Of a stretch of DNA of 64,000 nucleotides, positions 54,827 through 64,000 are shown piece by piece. Within the stretch, counting starts at the first letter, position 1. The number at the start of each line of letters is the position of its first letter. The translations under genes and the position numbers were made by a program. The notes under the pieces are model-generated. The model had not been told where the DNA came from. It ran no database searches and saw nothing but the letters and a program-made list of their open reading frames with translations. Origin of the DNA: Homarus americanus (taxonomy: Eukaryota; Arthropoda; Malacostraca; Decapoda; Nephropidae); the NCBI RefSeq assembly GCF_018991925.1, contig NW_024737068.1, forward strand, positions 616,235-680,234, written 5' to 3'.

Positions 54827-55394
54827 AGATTGTATATGATACGTCGAACAGTTCTACACTTACTCGGTAATTAATATAGAGTTAAGTGGAATAAAGGAAA
54901 TAAGTATAATTAAGAAAACCAATGTTTACAGTCGTGGGATTTAAATGCTCCTCCCTTTTGAAGATGGTGGCTGTTCACTCACACTGCAAGCACACAATTT
55001 ATAGTACTGTATAATATTCAGCAGTGAATTTATATCATGATAGTTAGTCAAACTCTCCTTCATCCTGATTAATTCCTGTTATTCAGTATCATGTCTCTAT
55101 CACATTTGAAATATAAACTTGTTTCCACCACCACCACTGTCTAGGAAAGTGATGAAAGTTTACGTCTCCGCAACTGTAGCTTGAGTTTCTATAATAAAGA
55201 TTATTTAATTATTATTATTATTACTACTTATATTTTACATTCAAGACTATGGTGGTTGTTTAAAATTTAATGCATTACAACTGATGTCGGGAAATTGTGA
55301 GTGCATTGTTGAATTATAATGAAGCTCTTCCATATTACTTTTAATTTTTTATTTGAACATCTCGGAAATTTGGATTAGAGAAAACTTGTGAGTA
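54827..55394. other. Non-coding stretch after Arp2
   Basis: No gene or element recognised. Confidence 0.5.
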
Positions 55395-55766
55395 CAGGTT
55401 GAACCTTTTTAATCTGCCACCCTCATGACCTGACTGGTGACAGAACATAGAAATTTCTGAACCATAGAAGTTGAGCTAAAGTCTGGTGATAAAATTTCTT
55501 TACTGATCTTGAAATAGAAAAACAGCACAGGTTAATAAAAGGCGAGACAGGTACAGCACTGTTCTATAAGTATAAATTGAAATATATTAATTGAACATCC
55601 TTGGAGGGAATATTAGTGTGTATAGGTCAAGTAAGCTTGGTGTGGCTTACATAACAGTACCATCACTTTCACCATTTGTTGGTTCTTCTGAAGATTTATA
55701 GATAAGTTATAACTGAGTGAAAACACAGCTGGACCACAGGGTGCCAGATTGGAAGGATTTGACCTG
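55395..55766. mobile_element. Tigger-like MITE
   Basis: The left end CAGGTTGAACCTTTTTAATC and the right end (complement CAGGTCAAATCCTTCCAATC) are imperfect inverted repeats that continue inward with TGCCACCCT/TGGCACCCT. TA lies outside each end (55393-55394 and 55767-55768). The element is 372 bp and non-coding. A related end lies at 63736. Confidence 0.75.
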
Positions 55767-56480
55767 TAGCCAATGTTATCATGCCTTTATTACCAGCAAG
55801 TCTTCAGAGCATTTCACATAGTTTGTTGAAAACGTCATACTACTGTACAAGTTTAATGGCCTGCCAAGATTGTATCAAAGAAACAGTAATAATCTGGGCA
55901 GGGTTGTATTTGTTTCTTGTTTTCTTGTACAGTACCTACTAATATTTTTGCCTTGGGGGGTGTGGTGGCCAGATTTTCCCAAATGTATAACCTTGGCCTA
56001 AAATTATGAATTATATAATACTGTTCTTGAAAAGTACAGTCATCAGTCAACCATATTTTCCCTTTAAGAACAAATAAATTGTATTTTAACAAAACACATT
56101 GGAGATATGTACAGTAATGACAAACGACTGGTGTTGCATTCCATTGTTGTCTGCAGTATTTACAGGAGATAATACTGACATCTTCACCTATTGCCTGTAA
56201 GTCTTTCTTTATGAGGAAAAAATAGAAATCTGAAACCAGAATTCTTGTAAGTAGAAAAGATTAAACCATTTGTTAAATGAATATGGATGTGATTAATAAA
56301 GTTAAGCAGAAACAATATTTTAATATCCCTCTTAATTTTGTTCCATATTTTTTTAAGTGAGGCACACTGTTATTTGCTGTAAATTACTACATTAAAGTAA
56401 ATTTATTATAAAAATAAAAATTACACGACTCAGTTGGCTGTATTAGCAGTCTACTGCATGCAGATGAGGTCCTGAGTGTA
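55767..56480. other. Non-coding stretch
   Basis: No gene or element recognised. Confidence 0.5.
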
Positions 56481-56483
56481 GGT

Positions 56484-56660
56484 ATGGTCATCAAGAATGT
56501 AGGTGTGGTCAAGTGTGGTGCTGAGTGTAAGTGTGGCCCTGAGGGTAGGTGTGGTCCTCAAAGTATAGGTGTGGTCAAGTGTGGTGCTGAGTGTAAGTGT
56601 GGTCCTGAGGGTAGGTGTGGTCCTCAAAGTGTAGGTGTGGTCAAGTGTGGTCATCAAGAG
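56484..56660. repeat. 66-bp tandem repeat upstream of SUCLG1
   Basis: AGGTGTGGTCAAGTGTGGTG begins at 56501 and 56567, and its start recurs at 56633: two full units and a partial third with a 66-bp period, themselves made of GTGTGGTCC-like subrepeats. It lies 120-290 bp before the SUCLG1 start codon, in the promoter zone. The GTGTGG word resembles the core of CACCC/Runt-type sites, but any regulatory role is speculation. Confidence 0.8.
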
Positions 56661-56774
56661 TGTAGGACAAGGTTAAAAATATCACAAGATAAAAGTTTGG
56701 TTAAATTACCCGCGTCTTGATGCAGGTCCTCCCTCGTCAGCTGTTCGTGACGTCATCAACACAGCAAAGTGAAA

Positions 56775-59700
56775 ATGGCTGCCACCTTACGATCCCTCAC
56801 TCGTCTCGCCGGTTAGTACCTCTAATTATTACTTGCCACTTAATAAATCCTCCTGTTTACGGTGCTAACTGATCGAGAAAGAGATGAAAATTACATAAAC
56901 TATATAAATCTGATGCTGGAGTGAAGGAAGCAGTATATATGTGTGTATTTATATGACACTGTGCATCAGCTGATCATGATATCCACCATCTCTTGATCCC
57001 TTAATGCACACACACATATACACATACATACATAGTCACCTACACCATTAACATCATTGGCTTTCCGTCTTTAATCGTAGTTAGAATGCAGTCATGATTA
57101 ATATGGGACTAGGCCTATGTTTAGAGCAAGCGAGGCCTACCAGTATCGTGGAAAGTTTCATGATGTCTTCCAGTAAAATGTTCACATTATTAACTCTTCA
57201 TTACTGGGAGACAAAAGTTCTCTCTAAAGTTTCGTAAAACTAACATTACCAAACTGTTCATAGCGGTCCGACTAATTACCCAAATGTAGCCGCAATGAAG
57301 TCAAATAATGGTCCTACATGAATAAATCGGACTGCTAATCACTTCTCGACTAGTATTTGGTGTCACAAAGTCACAAAAAATTGGAAAACTTAATTTAAAC
57401 TGAGTTAATAGATCGCGTGCTTGTACCGAGGGAGCGAGTAATTACCCAAATGTACCCAAATGTAGTTGCAGTAAATCACGTAAATTGGGCTGTGAATCAC
57501 TTCTCGATTATTATTTGGTGTCATAAAGTCACAAAAAATTGGTAAACTTAATTTAATCTGAGTTGTGTTAGGTTAGGTTAGGTTAGGTACATGCACTCAA
57601 TCGATTAACTCGGATTAAATTAAGTTTACCAATTTTTTGTGACTTCGTGACACCAAATACTAGTCGAGAAGTGATTGGCAGTCCGATTTATTCATGTAGG
57701 ACCATCATTTGACTTCATTGCGGCTACATTTGGGTACATTTGGGTAATTAGTCGGACCCGTTCATAGACCACCAGGCAACTGCTCACTCGTCACTACTGT
57801 ACAAATTTTTACTTCAACATTCACTAAAACATTTATTGCAGAAACATACAAAACACCTGATAAAGTTCATTTGAACCTATTATCATAATTTAAAGTTTAC
57901 AGAGCCTCAGAATACCATAGTACAGTATTATTAATGGTTGATATATTTATACTGTATTGGTTGTATCCTGTGTTTATGGTGTGTCTGGTAACTTGTTCCA
58001 CTCACCGTAACTCTCTTGATGAATCTGTGCTACTACAGTATAGCATCTGGTCTACAAGATATTTAGGATGGTTAGGTCAGGTCAGGTCAGGTCAGGTCAG
58101 GTTAGGTCAGGTTAGGTTAGGTTAGGTTAAATCACTTAACCAAACCAAAGGCTAACCTAAGATTTTTAGATAACAACATTAAGTTTGGCTTGGTTGGTGT
58201 GAGAAGTTAACTTTCTATCATACTTGATATCCTTCAACTTAAAAGAAAATATTGAACATAAAAACTAATCAAGATTACTGGGTACAGTACTTGCTTAAAA
58301 AAAATAGCAAAAATACTTGGGTTTGTTTAAGAAATCCACCAAATATTAAATTTAAATTATTATTACAAAATCAATATGGCAAACATTGTTTTTGTAGCGT
58401 TCATTACCAAAATCATTGGACCTGAAGTAAATATTGTGGCGACTAAAAGAAACATTAAATTAATCAATCATATTTCTTATCGCTGCAGTATGTTGTTGTA
58501 CCATGAAGTGGTATTATACTTGGCCCAAGATAAATCTGTCAGTCTTGGGCAGCATGCCAGTATGTTTTTGATAGATGTTGAAATTGTTCCAAGTATTAGA
58601 CAGTGAAAACCATTATTACCAAGAGTTACCCTAAGAATGCAGATAGAAATGTCTGTGTCTGGTACATAAGAATATACTGATGGTACTCGATTCACTCTCA
58701 TGCTCACACGATAAGGCATCCCAAAGAAAGACATTTATAGCACCAGCCACCAGACTGGCCTCTGCACCAACTACCTGTACTGGTCAGTATGATACCTGGT
58801 CTGGTGGGCGTGCATTGGATGGTAAACACCCATAGCTATTACAAGAAATGTATTCTTACCCACATGCTCCCTCACTCTATAAGCAGACCTTGATTTACAG
58901 TGCTTTGTTTAGCGCTGCTTTGTTGTAAAACTTTCTCCTGTTACATAATTTTTCCCTAAAAGAAAATTTTTGAAGGAACCAGTTAGTCTTCTGTCTGAGA
59001 CGATCAGACTTCCCAGGCAGGTCCATGCCCTCTTGTGTGAGGCGGTTGTGTCTCAGGTAGTGCAAGAGGGCAATAACTGAATTAAGTTTTGACATTTTAA
59101 GAGAAGAGTATTTCGTTTTTATTTGATAACATTATTATCAGCTGTGCCATTTGTTAAGCAAAGTGCCTCCAGGTCCACCATCTTAAGGGTAATTTCTGCA
59201 TACTGTATGTGTTTCTTATGATGAAGCTCTCCTGATCCATCCTGGCTGTGCATATTGCTGGAGCTCTCAGTGTTGGGGTAGGTGCTCTGTTGAGGAATAA
59301 GGTGATCCCTTCTTAATGGGTGTTGCTCCAAGACTCACTCTCTTGGAGTCTGTATAATGATGGATTTATTTGGGATGTATTATTATGGTAATCTCCTCAT
59401 TTGTAACTTCCATTCCACAGGAGGGTTTGGTGGGATCAGGATTATTTATTCCATTCAGTTGCTTCTTAGCTGTAGGCCATATCTAAGGTAAGGTAATTAA
59501 AGAGATTATTAAACAGAAATGGCTCATTTTATAACATTAGGGGGGGGGGGATATGGTGTCCTCTCCTTCAGCTTTGTTTAGTTTCTGTTCAGATTGATTT
59601 TTCCTTCTTTGATTTAGAGGAATCATAGAGGTATGGTTTTGTGACCTTGTCCACAGTTTTAAAAGTGGATGTGTGTATTTTGAACCTTTCACTAGTTCTA

Positions 59701-62700
59701 ATGATGAAATTTTTAATTTATTTTTTCTAGATGTGGAATTTCTTAGATTTGCAGATTGGTAATGTCTTCTACCATTTAATACTTTTATTTGACTATTTCT
59801 GTGATGGCTCTGTGCCTTACATTCTCTGGTCCTTGAGTTGTTTCGTCCTCTATAGAAGATCTGGGCAACATTGGGAGCTGTATAGAGAGGTAAAACTGAA
59901 GTGTTCTCTTTCAATTTGTTCTCCCCCTTGTTGGCTTTTGTATTAGACAGGCTGAACTTCTTCCTGGCCTCCTCCCTGTAGTCTTATGCAGGGGAGTGTC
60001 TTGCCTTATAACTCAGCCTGGGTAGGAGTCATGTATGGTGACCACAATACATCAGCTTGTAATCTCTGGGCAGTTGCAGCTTCTTAAGTGTACCACCATC
60101 TAAGGTTTAGGGTTGTTGTGGAGGCTTGGTTTCAGATTAACCCAGTCGTTGTGAGTTAGGGCATCCCTGGGTTCCTGAGTCACCCAAGCCATGAGCAGAC
60201 ATGATCACAAGTCATTCTGTCCAGGCTTGGTCATCAACATTAATATCAGGATCAATCTCATGTATATTTCTCCATCATTACAGTACTTGAGAATATTCAT
60301 TGTTGACATTTTCTTTTCTCTTTTACAGGTGTGGCCCCAATTGGCACAAGGTCGTGCTATGCTGTGTCACGGCCAAACCTGGCAATTAATGAGCACACAA
60401 AAGTAATCTGTCAGGGTTTCACGGGCAAACAGGGAACTTTCCACTCACGCCAAGCAATTGAATATGGCACCCTCATGGTGGGGGGTGTGTCACCAGGCAA
60501 AGGTGGCAAGAAACATCTCAATCTACCTGTGTTTAATAGTGTTGCTGAGGCAAAGGCTAACACCGGTGAGTCAATTGAATTTTCTACTCTTTTTTTTTCA
60601 GTTCAAATGTTGTATCAGATTATATAAAAAATAACACTACACTACAGTAGTCATTTGCACAAGGTGCCACTTATCATAATACAGCGCCCCAACCTGCTGT
60701 TTTGTCAGTATTATAGTTATTGAATAGTGATATATACTGTGCTGAATTTGGGGACGTTTTTGATGATACAGTATTTGAATAAGGCAAATTGCTCATATTT
60801 TTGTAAATACTTCTACAATAAAATCTGCAGTCACAGGGTATGGTAAGTATATGGTTATGACAAAGACTGTTACAGCTGTTGGTTGAAATAGATACATTAA
60901 GGATTGTTGTGTGTAAATGTCTAAATACAAGAATTTAAGATGTAGGGTGATCACCTTACAATGAAAATAACTATGTTATATAAATATTAAAAAAGATAAT
61001 ACTGGTTAAGTCCTATTTTCTAGCTTCTCCTTACTACACTAGGTGGCTCATTCAATAGCCCTTACCTTGTTTGGGATATTTAGGCAGCCAGGCAGATTGT
61101 TTAATTTTAAATAACTCGATTGCATAGTCCTCTAATATACAGTACAGTTATATCTTATGGTTATATTTCATGATGTTTTGTTGACCCTTCCAAGTCTTGA
61201 GTTTGTAATTATGCTATGGTGGCTGACTTCTGTCCTTGATCCTAGACTGCTGACCTTACCTTGACATGAATGTACCTCAGTCCATACAGTTGTGGTTGTT
61301 TGTTTGCAAGGCTCTGGCTGTACTGTACTCCATCACAAGTTGATGATGATGCAACAGGTTATGTACAGGCTTGAGTAGGCTGAAAGAAGAATGGTGAGGT
61401 AGATGTATAATGTGACACTGAAAGATGGGAAACCCTGTTTAGAGTTGAGAGGATGGCTGGGTATTGAGAGCACTGTATTGATGAAGTTTTGCGAAGAGGT
61501 TGACGAAAATGGTGAACACGAGGAGAGAAGGGAGGATGGTTGGTTGGTTGGTTTACCCAAAAGAGGCCAATGGATCATCCCTGGTTAGGTTAGGGGGTTG
61601 TGTGGAAGGCATGACACCCAGTAAGCACCCTTTATCACAAGAGCTGCCTGGTTACTGCAGCTTTGCCAGAAACTAGGTTTTTAGAGTCAGTCTTATATAA
61701 TTTTTTTTCTTGGGTGAGATTTTGTCTCAGTTTATAATTTCTTTTTCTTCATTCACATTTCTGGAACTTTTAGATATGACTAAAAAGTGAGAACTAACGG
61801 GACTGTTTATGGCAGGTGCTGATGCTTCTGTAATCTACGTTCCCCCTCCTGGTGCTGCTAAGGCAATTTTAGAAGCTGTGGAGGCAGAGATTGGACTAAT
61901 TGTATGCATCACAGAAGGTATTCCACAGCAGGACATGGTCAAGGTTAAACATGCTCTTCTCCGCCAAGAAAAGAGCCGCCTGATTGGTCCCAACTGCCCA
62001 GGTATCATTGCTCCAGAGAAGGTACGTTGCTTTAAAATTTTACATAACTTAATTATACCACTGACTTATTTCATTATTCTCTAACACTCACAATGTTGTT
62101 AAGTCTACAAATAAGTTTTTAATGTGTCATCATTCTAATACAGTCACCATATCACTTACTCCTTAACTCACAGGAAGTCAAATGACACCACCACCAAACA
62201 AAGTCTTGGACCCAGATGCCTGATTGTCCAATTTTCCCCATTTACTCATGTTATATGTGGAAAATTAAATAAAAGAATTGATTTTGTACAGTATTCTTAA
62301 ATTTCATATGTTGATTATGTACAATAAAGATATAAAAGTTGTAATAGAAAGTGTGGAATTTGGAAAGGAGGAAATGTGTGGAGGTGTGGATATTGTTGGC
62401 AGTGCACGAGGGCGTCAGTTGACTCAATTGAGACACTAGGTAGCTGGTAATTAAACATGTTGCATCTCTTTGTGTGCTGAAATTGTTTCTCCAGTAACTT
62501 TTAAGCCACCACTTTTTAAACTTTTGTTCCTCATAGAGACTTTATTACATTTTTCATAGAATTTACACACACACACACACACTGCATTTCCTTTTAGCAT
62601 GGTTAAGCTCAGTTTTATTACTTCTGTGTTTGTTTAAGGGCATTGTGAAATGAAAATAAAATCAATATTAAAAGAGTACACCCGCTGAGAAGCTGAATCA

Positions 62701-63347
62701 GTGTCCTTCATAGCTCAAGATGTCTTTGATAGCAACCTTTATACCATATAAACAAAGCGAGAATGTAGGATGATGCACTAACTCATCTGGGGTTGAGTGT
62801 GGGATCCCCCCCCTCCATAGAGACTGCATCTCTAAATATATACAGTAATAGGAGTCAATGTATTACTACAACAATATAAATTGGGTACTGCCTGTATTAC
62901 ATACTGTAAGAAACGAGCTCTATTTGACAGTTGCTGTCAACACTTAACCTTGCATCAGTCTCAACATTATTTCCTCCCCGTTATAGGATGACTGTACCAC
63001 GCACTACTGTACAGTAGTTGGAGAGGAATATTGTACTGTATTGACAATGCATCAAATTATATTACATACTGTATAAGAAAGGGAAGTTTTCTTTATTCAT
63101 CTATTTCCCCCCCCACTAACGATGTTCATATTTTGTTTTGTACATTCCACAGTGTAAAATTGGTATCATGCCAGGACACATTCACAAAAAGGGTTGTATT
63201 GGCATTGTGTCACGGTCGGGAACCTTGACTTACGAAGCTGTACATCAGACCACCCAAGTCGGCCTTGGCCAGACACTCTGTGTGGGCATTGGTGGAGATC
63301 CATTCAATGGTACAAACTTCGTTGACTGCCTTGAAACTTTCCTTCGG
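56775..63347 (+). CDS. Succinyl-CoA ligase alpha subunit, mitochondrial, 5' part
   Basis: Coding exons 56775-56811, 60329-60565, 61816-62021 and 63153-63347 join in frame to 225 residues; the remaining roughly 110-120 lie beyond the window. All introns are GT-AG. The N-terminus ([20 protein letters not shown]) has Arg but no acidic residues and should be a mitochondrial targeting peptide; the ATG stands in GAAAATGGC. The CoA-binding Rossmann domain is clear: [43 protein letters not shown]. The ligase part follows: [58 protein letters not shown]. With a beta subunit it converts succinyl-CoA to succinate while making ATP or GTP in the matrix. The active-site phosphohistidine belongs to the missing part. 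Confidence 0.96.
57264..57759. mobile_element. Long foldback MITE with TTAGG core (SUCLG1 intron 1)
   Basis: GTTCATAG is found on both sides (57256-57263 and 57760-57767), an exact 8-bp target duplication. The arms GGTCCGACTAATTACCC and GGGTAATTAGTCGGACC are complementary and extend for about 150 bp (ACTTCTCGACTAGTATTTGG against CCAAATACTAGTCGAGAAGT). Most of the left arm is present a second time in the middle (57434-57566). The core at 57567-57590 is GTTAGGTTAGGTTAGGTTAG. The 8-bp duplication suggests hAT or P-like mobilisation; no transposase is present. Confidence 0.88.
58027..58131. mobile_element. Single arm of the TTAGG foldback family
   Basis: GTGCTACTACAGTATAGCAT, then GGTCTACAAGATATTTAGG, matches the arm of the element at 39669-39797. 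It is followed by a row of TCAGG and TTAGG pentamers up to about 58131. The opposite arm is not recognisable. Confidence 0.7.
58132..60328 (+). other. Rest of SUCLG1 intron 1
   Basis: No nested gene or further element recognised. The intron ends TTTTACAG before the second coding exon. Confidence 0.55.
60566..61815 (+). other. SUCLG1 intron 2
   Basis: GT-AG intron of 1250 bp; no gene or mobile element recognised. A 61-codon open frame near 61403-61588 has no recognised homology. Confidence 0.6.
62022..63152 (+). other. SUCLG1 intron 3
   Basis: GT-AG intron of 1131 bp with a short CA run (62566-62582); no gene or element recognised. Confidence 0.6.
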
Positions 63348-63735
63348 GTTAGTATACTTTTTAATGTTTTATTTATATTTAGTCTAGGAAACTAATTTGA
63401 GTTGAGCATTAACTTTTGGCTTTGAGATTTTAAAGTTACCATTAACTAATTAAATTTGATATTTAAATAAAAGTAAAATTTTGATATGGCTAAGTAACAT
63501 AATATACAAGTTGCATAAACAATATACAGTATGGTAATTTATGAGTAATGTTTCCAGCTTTTGTTAACTATGAAGTGTGTGACATGATGTTGTGATCATA
63601 CAAAGAAATTAATGTATTATCTGGTAACATGTTGGCCTTGAAAATACCTTCACTGTAGGTTATCCCAATCCTAAAAATTGAAAATATAATATTGACTTTG
63701 TTCATATTATAACTGTGTTGTATACTGGTACAGTA

Positions 63736-63800
63736 CTACAGGTTGTACCTCTCCAGTCCGGCATTCTGTGGTCGGAGCAGTTTTGGATTTGTCAATAGGT
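63736..63800 (+). mobile_element. One end of a Tigger-like MITE
   Basis: TA followed by CAGGTTGTACCTCTCCAGTC, then GGCATTCTGTGGTCGG, is of the same type as the ends of the element at 55395-55766. The matching right end is not seen within the window; the retroelement tail at 63825 may have interrupted it. Confidence 0.5.
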
Positions 63801-63824
63801 AGATAGGCAGCTTTTTTTTTTTTT

Positions 63825-63925
63825 TTTTACTTATCTGAATTATTATTATTATTACGAGTATTAAATTTTTGCCCTCAGGCCCCAATGTGGGTCAGTGACC
63901 TGGCGGGCTCATCGTAAAAAAACAA
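63825..63925 (-). mobile_element. Retroelement tail with (AAT)n end, reverse copy
   Basis: On the minus strand it reads GCCAGGTCACTGACCCACAT, then GGGGCCTGAGGGCAAAAATT, then an AAT run. This corresponds to the + copy at 34898-35047. Non-coding. Confidence 0.65.
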
Positions 63926-63954
63926 AAGCAGTAAGGTTTGTTTACATCCGGCAG

Positions 63955-63957
<3 letters not shown>

Positions 63958-64000
<43 letters not shown>
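63958..64000. repeat. (CT)n microsatellite at the right edge
   Basis: CT dinucleotides run off the window end, so the true length is unknown. Confidence 0.95.

Noticed and set aside
56451..56720. Repetitive Cys/Gly-rich frame (78 codons) upstream of SUCLG1
   Set aside because: It is the translation of the 66-bp tandem repeat, a multiple of three.
57246..57770. True chromosome-end telomere because of TTAGG runs
   Set aside because: Only four units, inside a foldback element within an intron and with host gene exons on both sides.
58376..58606. 76-codon frame in SUCLG1 intron 1
   Set aside because: No similarity that I recognise, no splice logic, and it lies within an intron; treated as chance.

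Overview
The window looks like nuclear DNA from an arthropod, most likely a decapod crustacean. The reasons are intron-split genes of animal type, a Ttk-type BTB zinc-finger gene, CR1-like and BEL/Pao retroelements, many hAT and Tigger DNA elements, very dense microsatellites, and several blocks of the arthropod telomere-type repeat TTAGG away from any visible chromosome end. The organism is an inference from content; no marker gene fixes it.

Three host genes lie on the + strand. (1) A BTB/C2H2 zinc-finger transcription factor has three coding exons (6051-6884, 8868-9014, 10437-12323) that join in frame to 955 residues. (2) Arp2, the actin-related subunit of the Arp2/3 actin-nucleating complex, has seven coding exons (38330-54047). 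All junctions are consistent, but exon 1 lacks one base and is out of frame as given. (3) SUCLG1, the mitochondrial succinyl-CoA ligase alpha subunit, has its first four coding exons here (56775-63347) and runs off the right edge. The three genes have unrelated roles (transcription, actin branching, TCA cycle), and nothing suggests they work together.

Layout. 1-6 kb: a GC-rich block, a 30-bp minisatellite of about 1.4 kb, a (CA)n tract and a small hAT element. 6-12.3 kb: the BTB-ZF gene. 12.3-19.7 kb: no recognisable gene, plus a (TA)n tract. 19.7-34 kb: a transposon graveyard with a hAT remnant, a MADF-encoding Harbinger-like element split by a LINE, and a BEL/Pao retrotransposon (23113-32921, perfect 5-bp target duplication). 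The BEL element is itself invaded by a CR1-type LINE and by one clear and one probable solo LTR; tRNA-like SINE copies follow it. 34-38.3 kb: repeat tails, a decayed LINE and a strong short hairpin. 38.3-54 kb: Arp2, whose intron 2 holds a telomere-repeat foldback element and a 29-bp minisatellite, and whose intron 6 holds a Tigger element interrupted by a second Tigger-type element. 54-64 kb: Tigger-like and 8-bp-duplication MITEs, and SUCLG1.

No gene system that I would call new was found. The most informative structures are the nested insertions with readable target sites, the foldback elements carrying TTAGG-like cores, and the apparent one-base deletion in Arp2.
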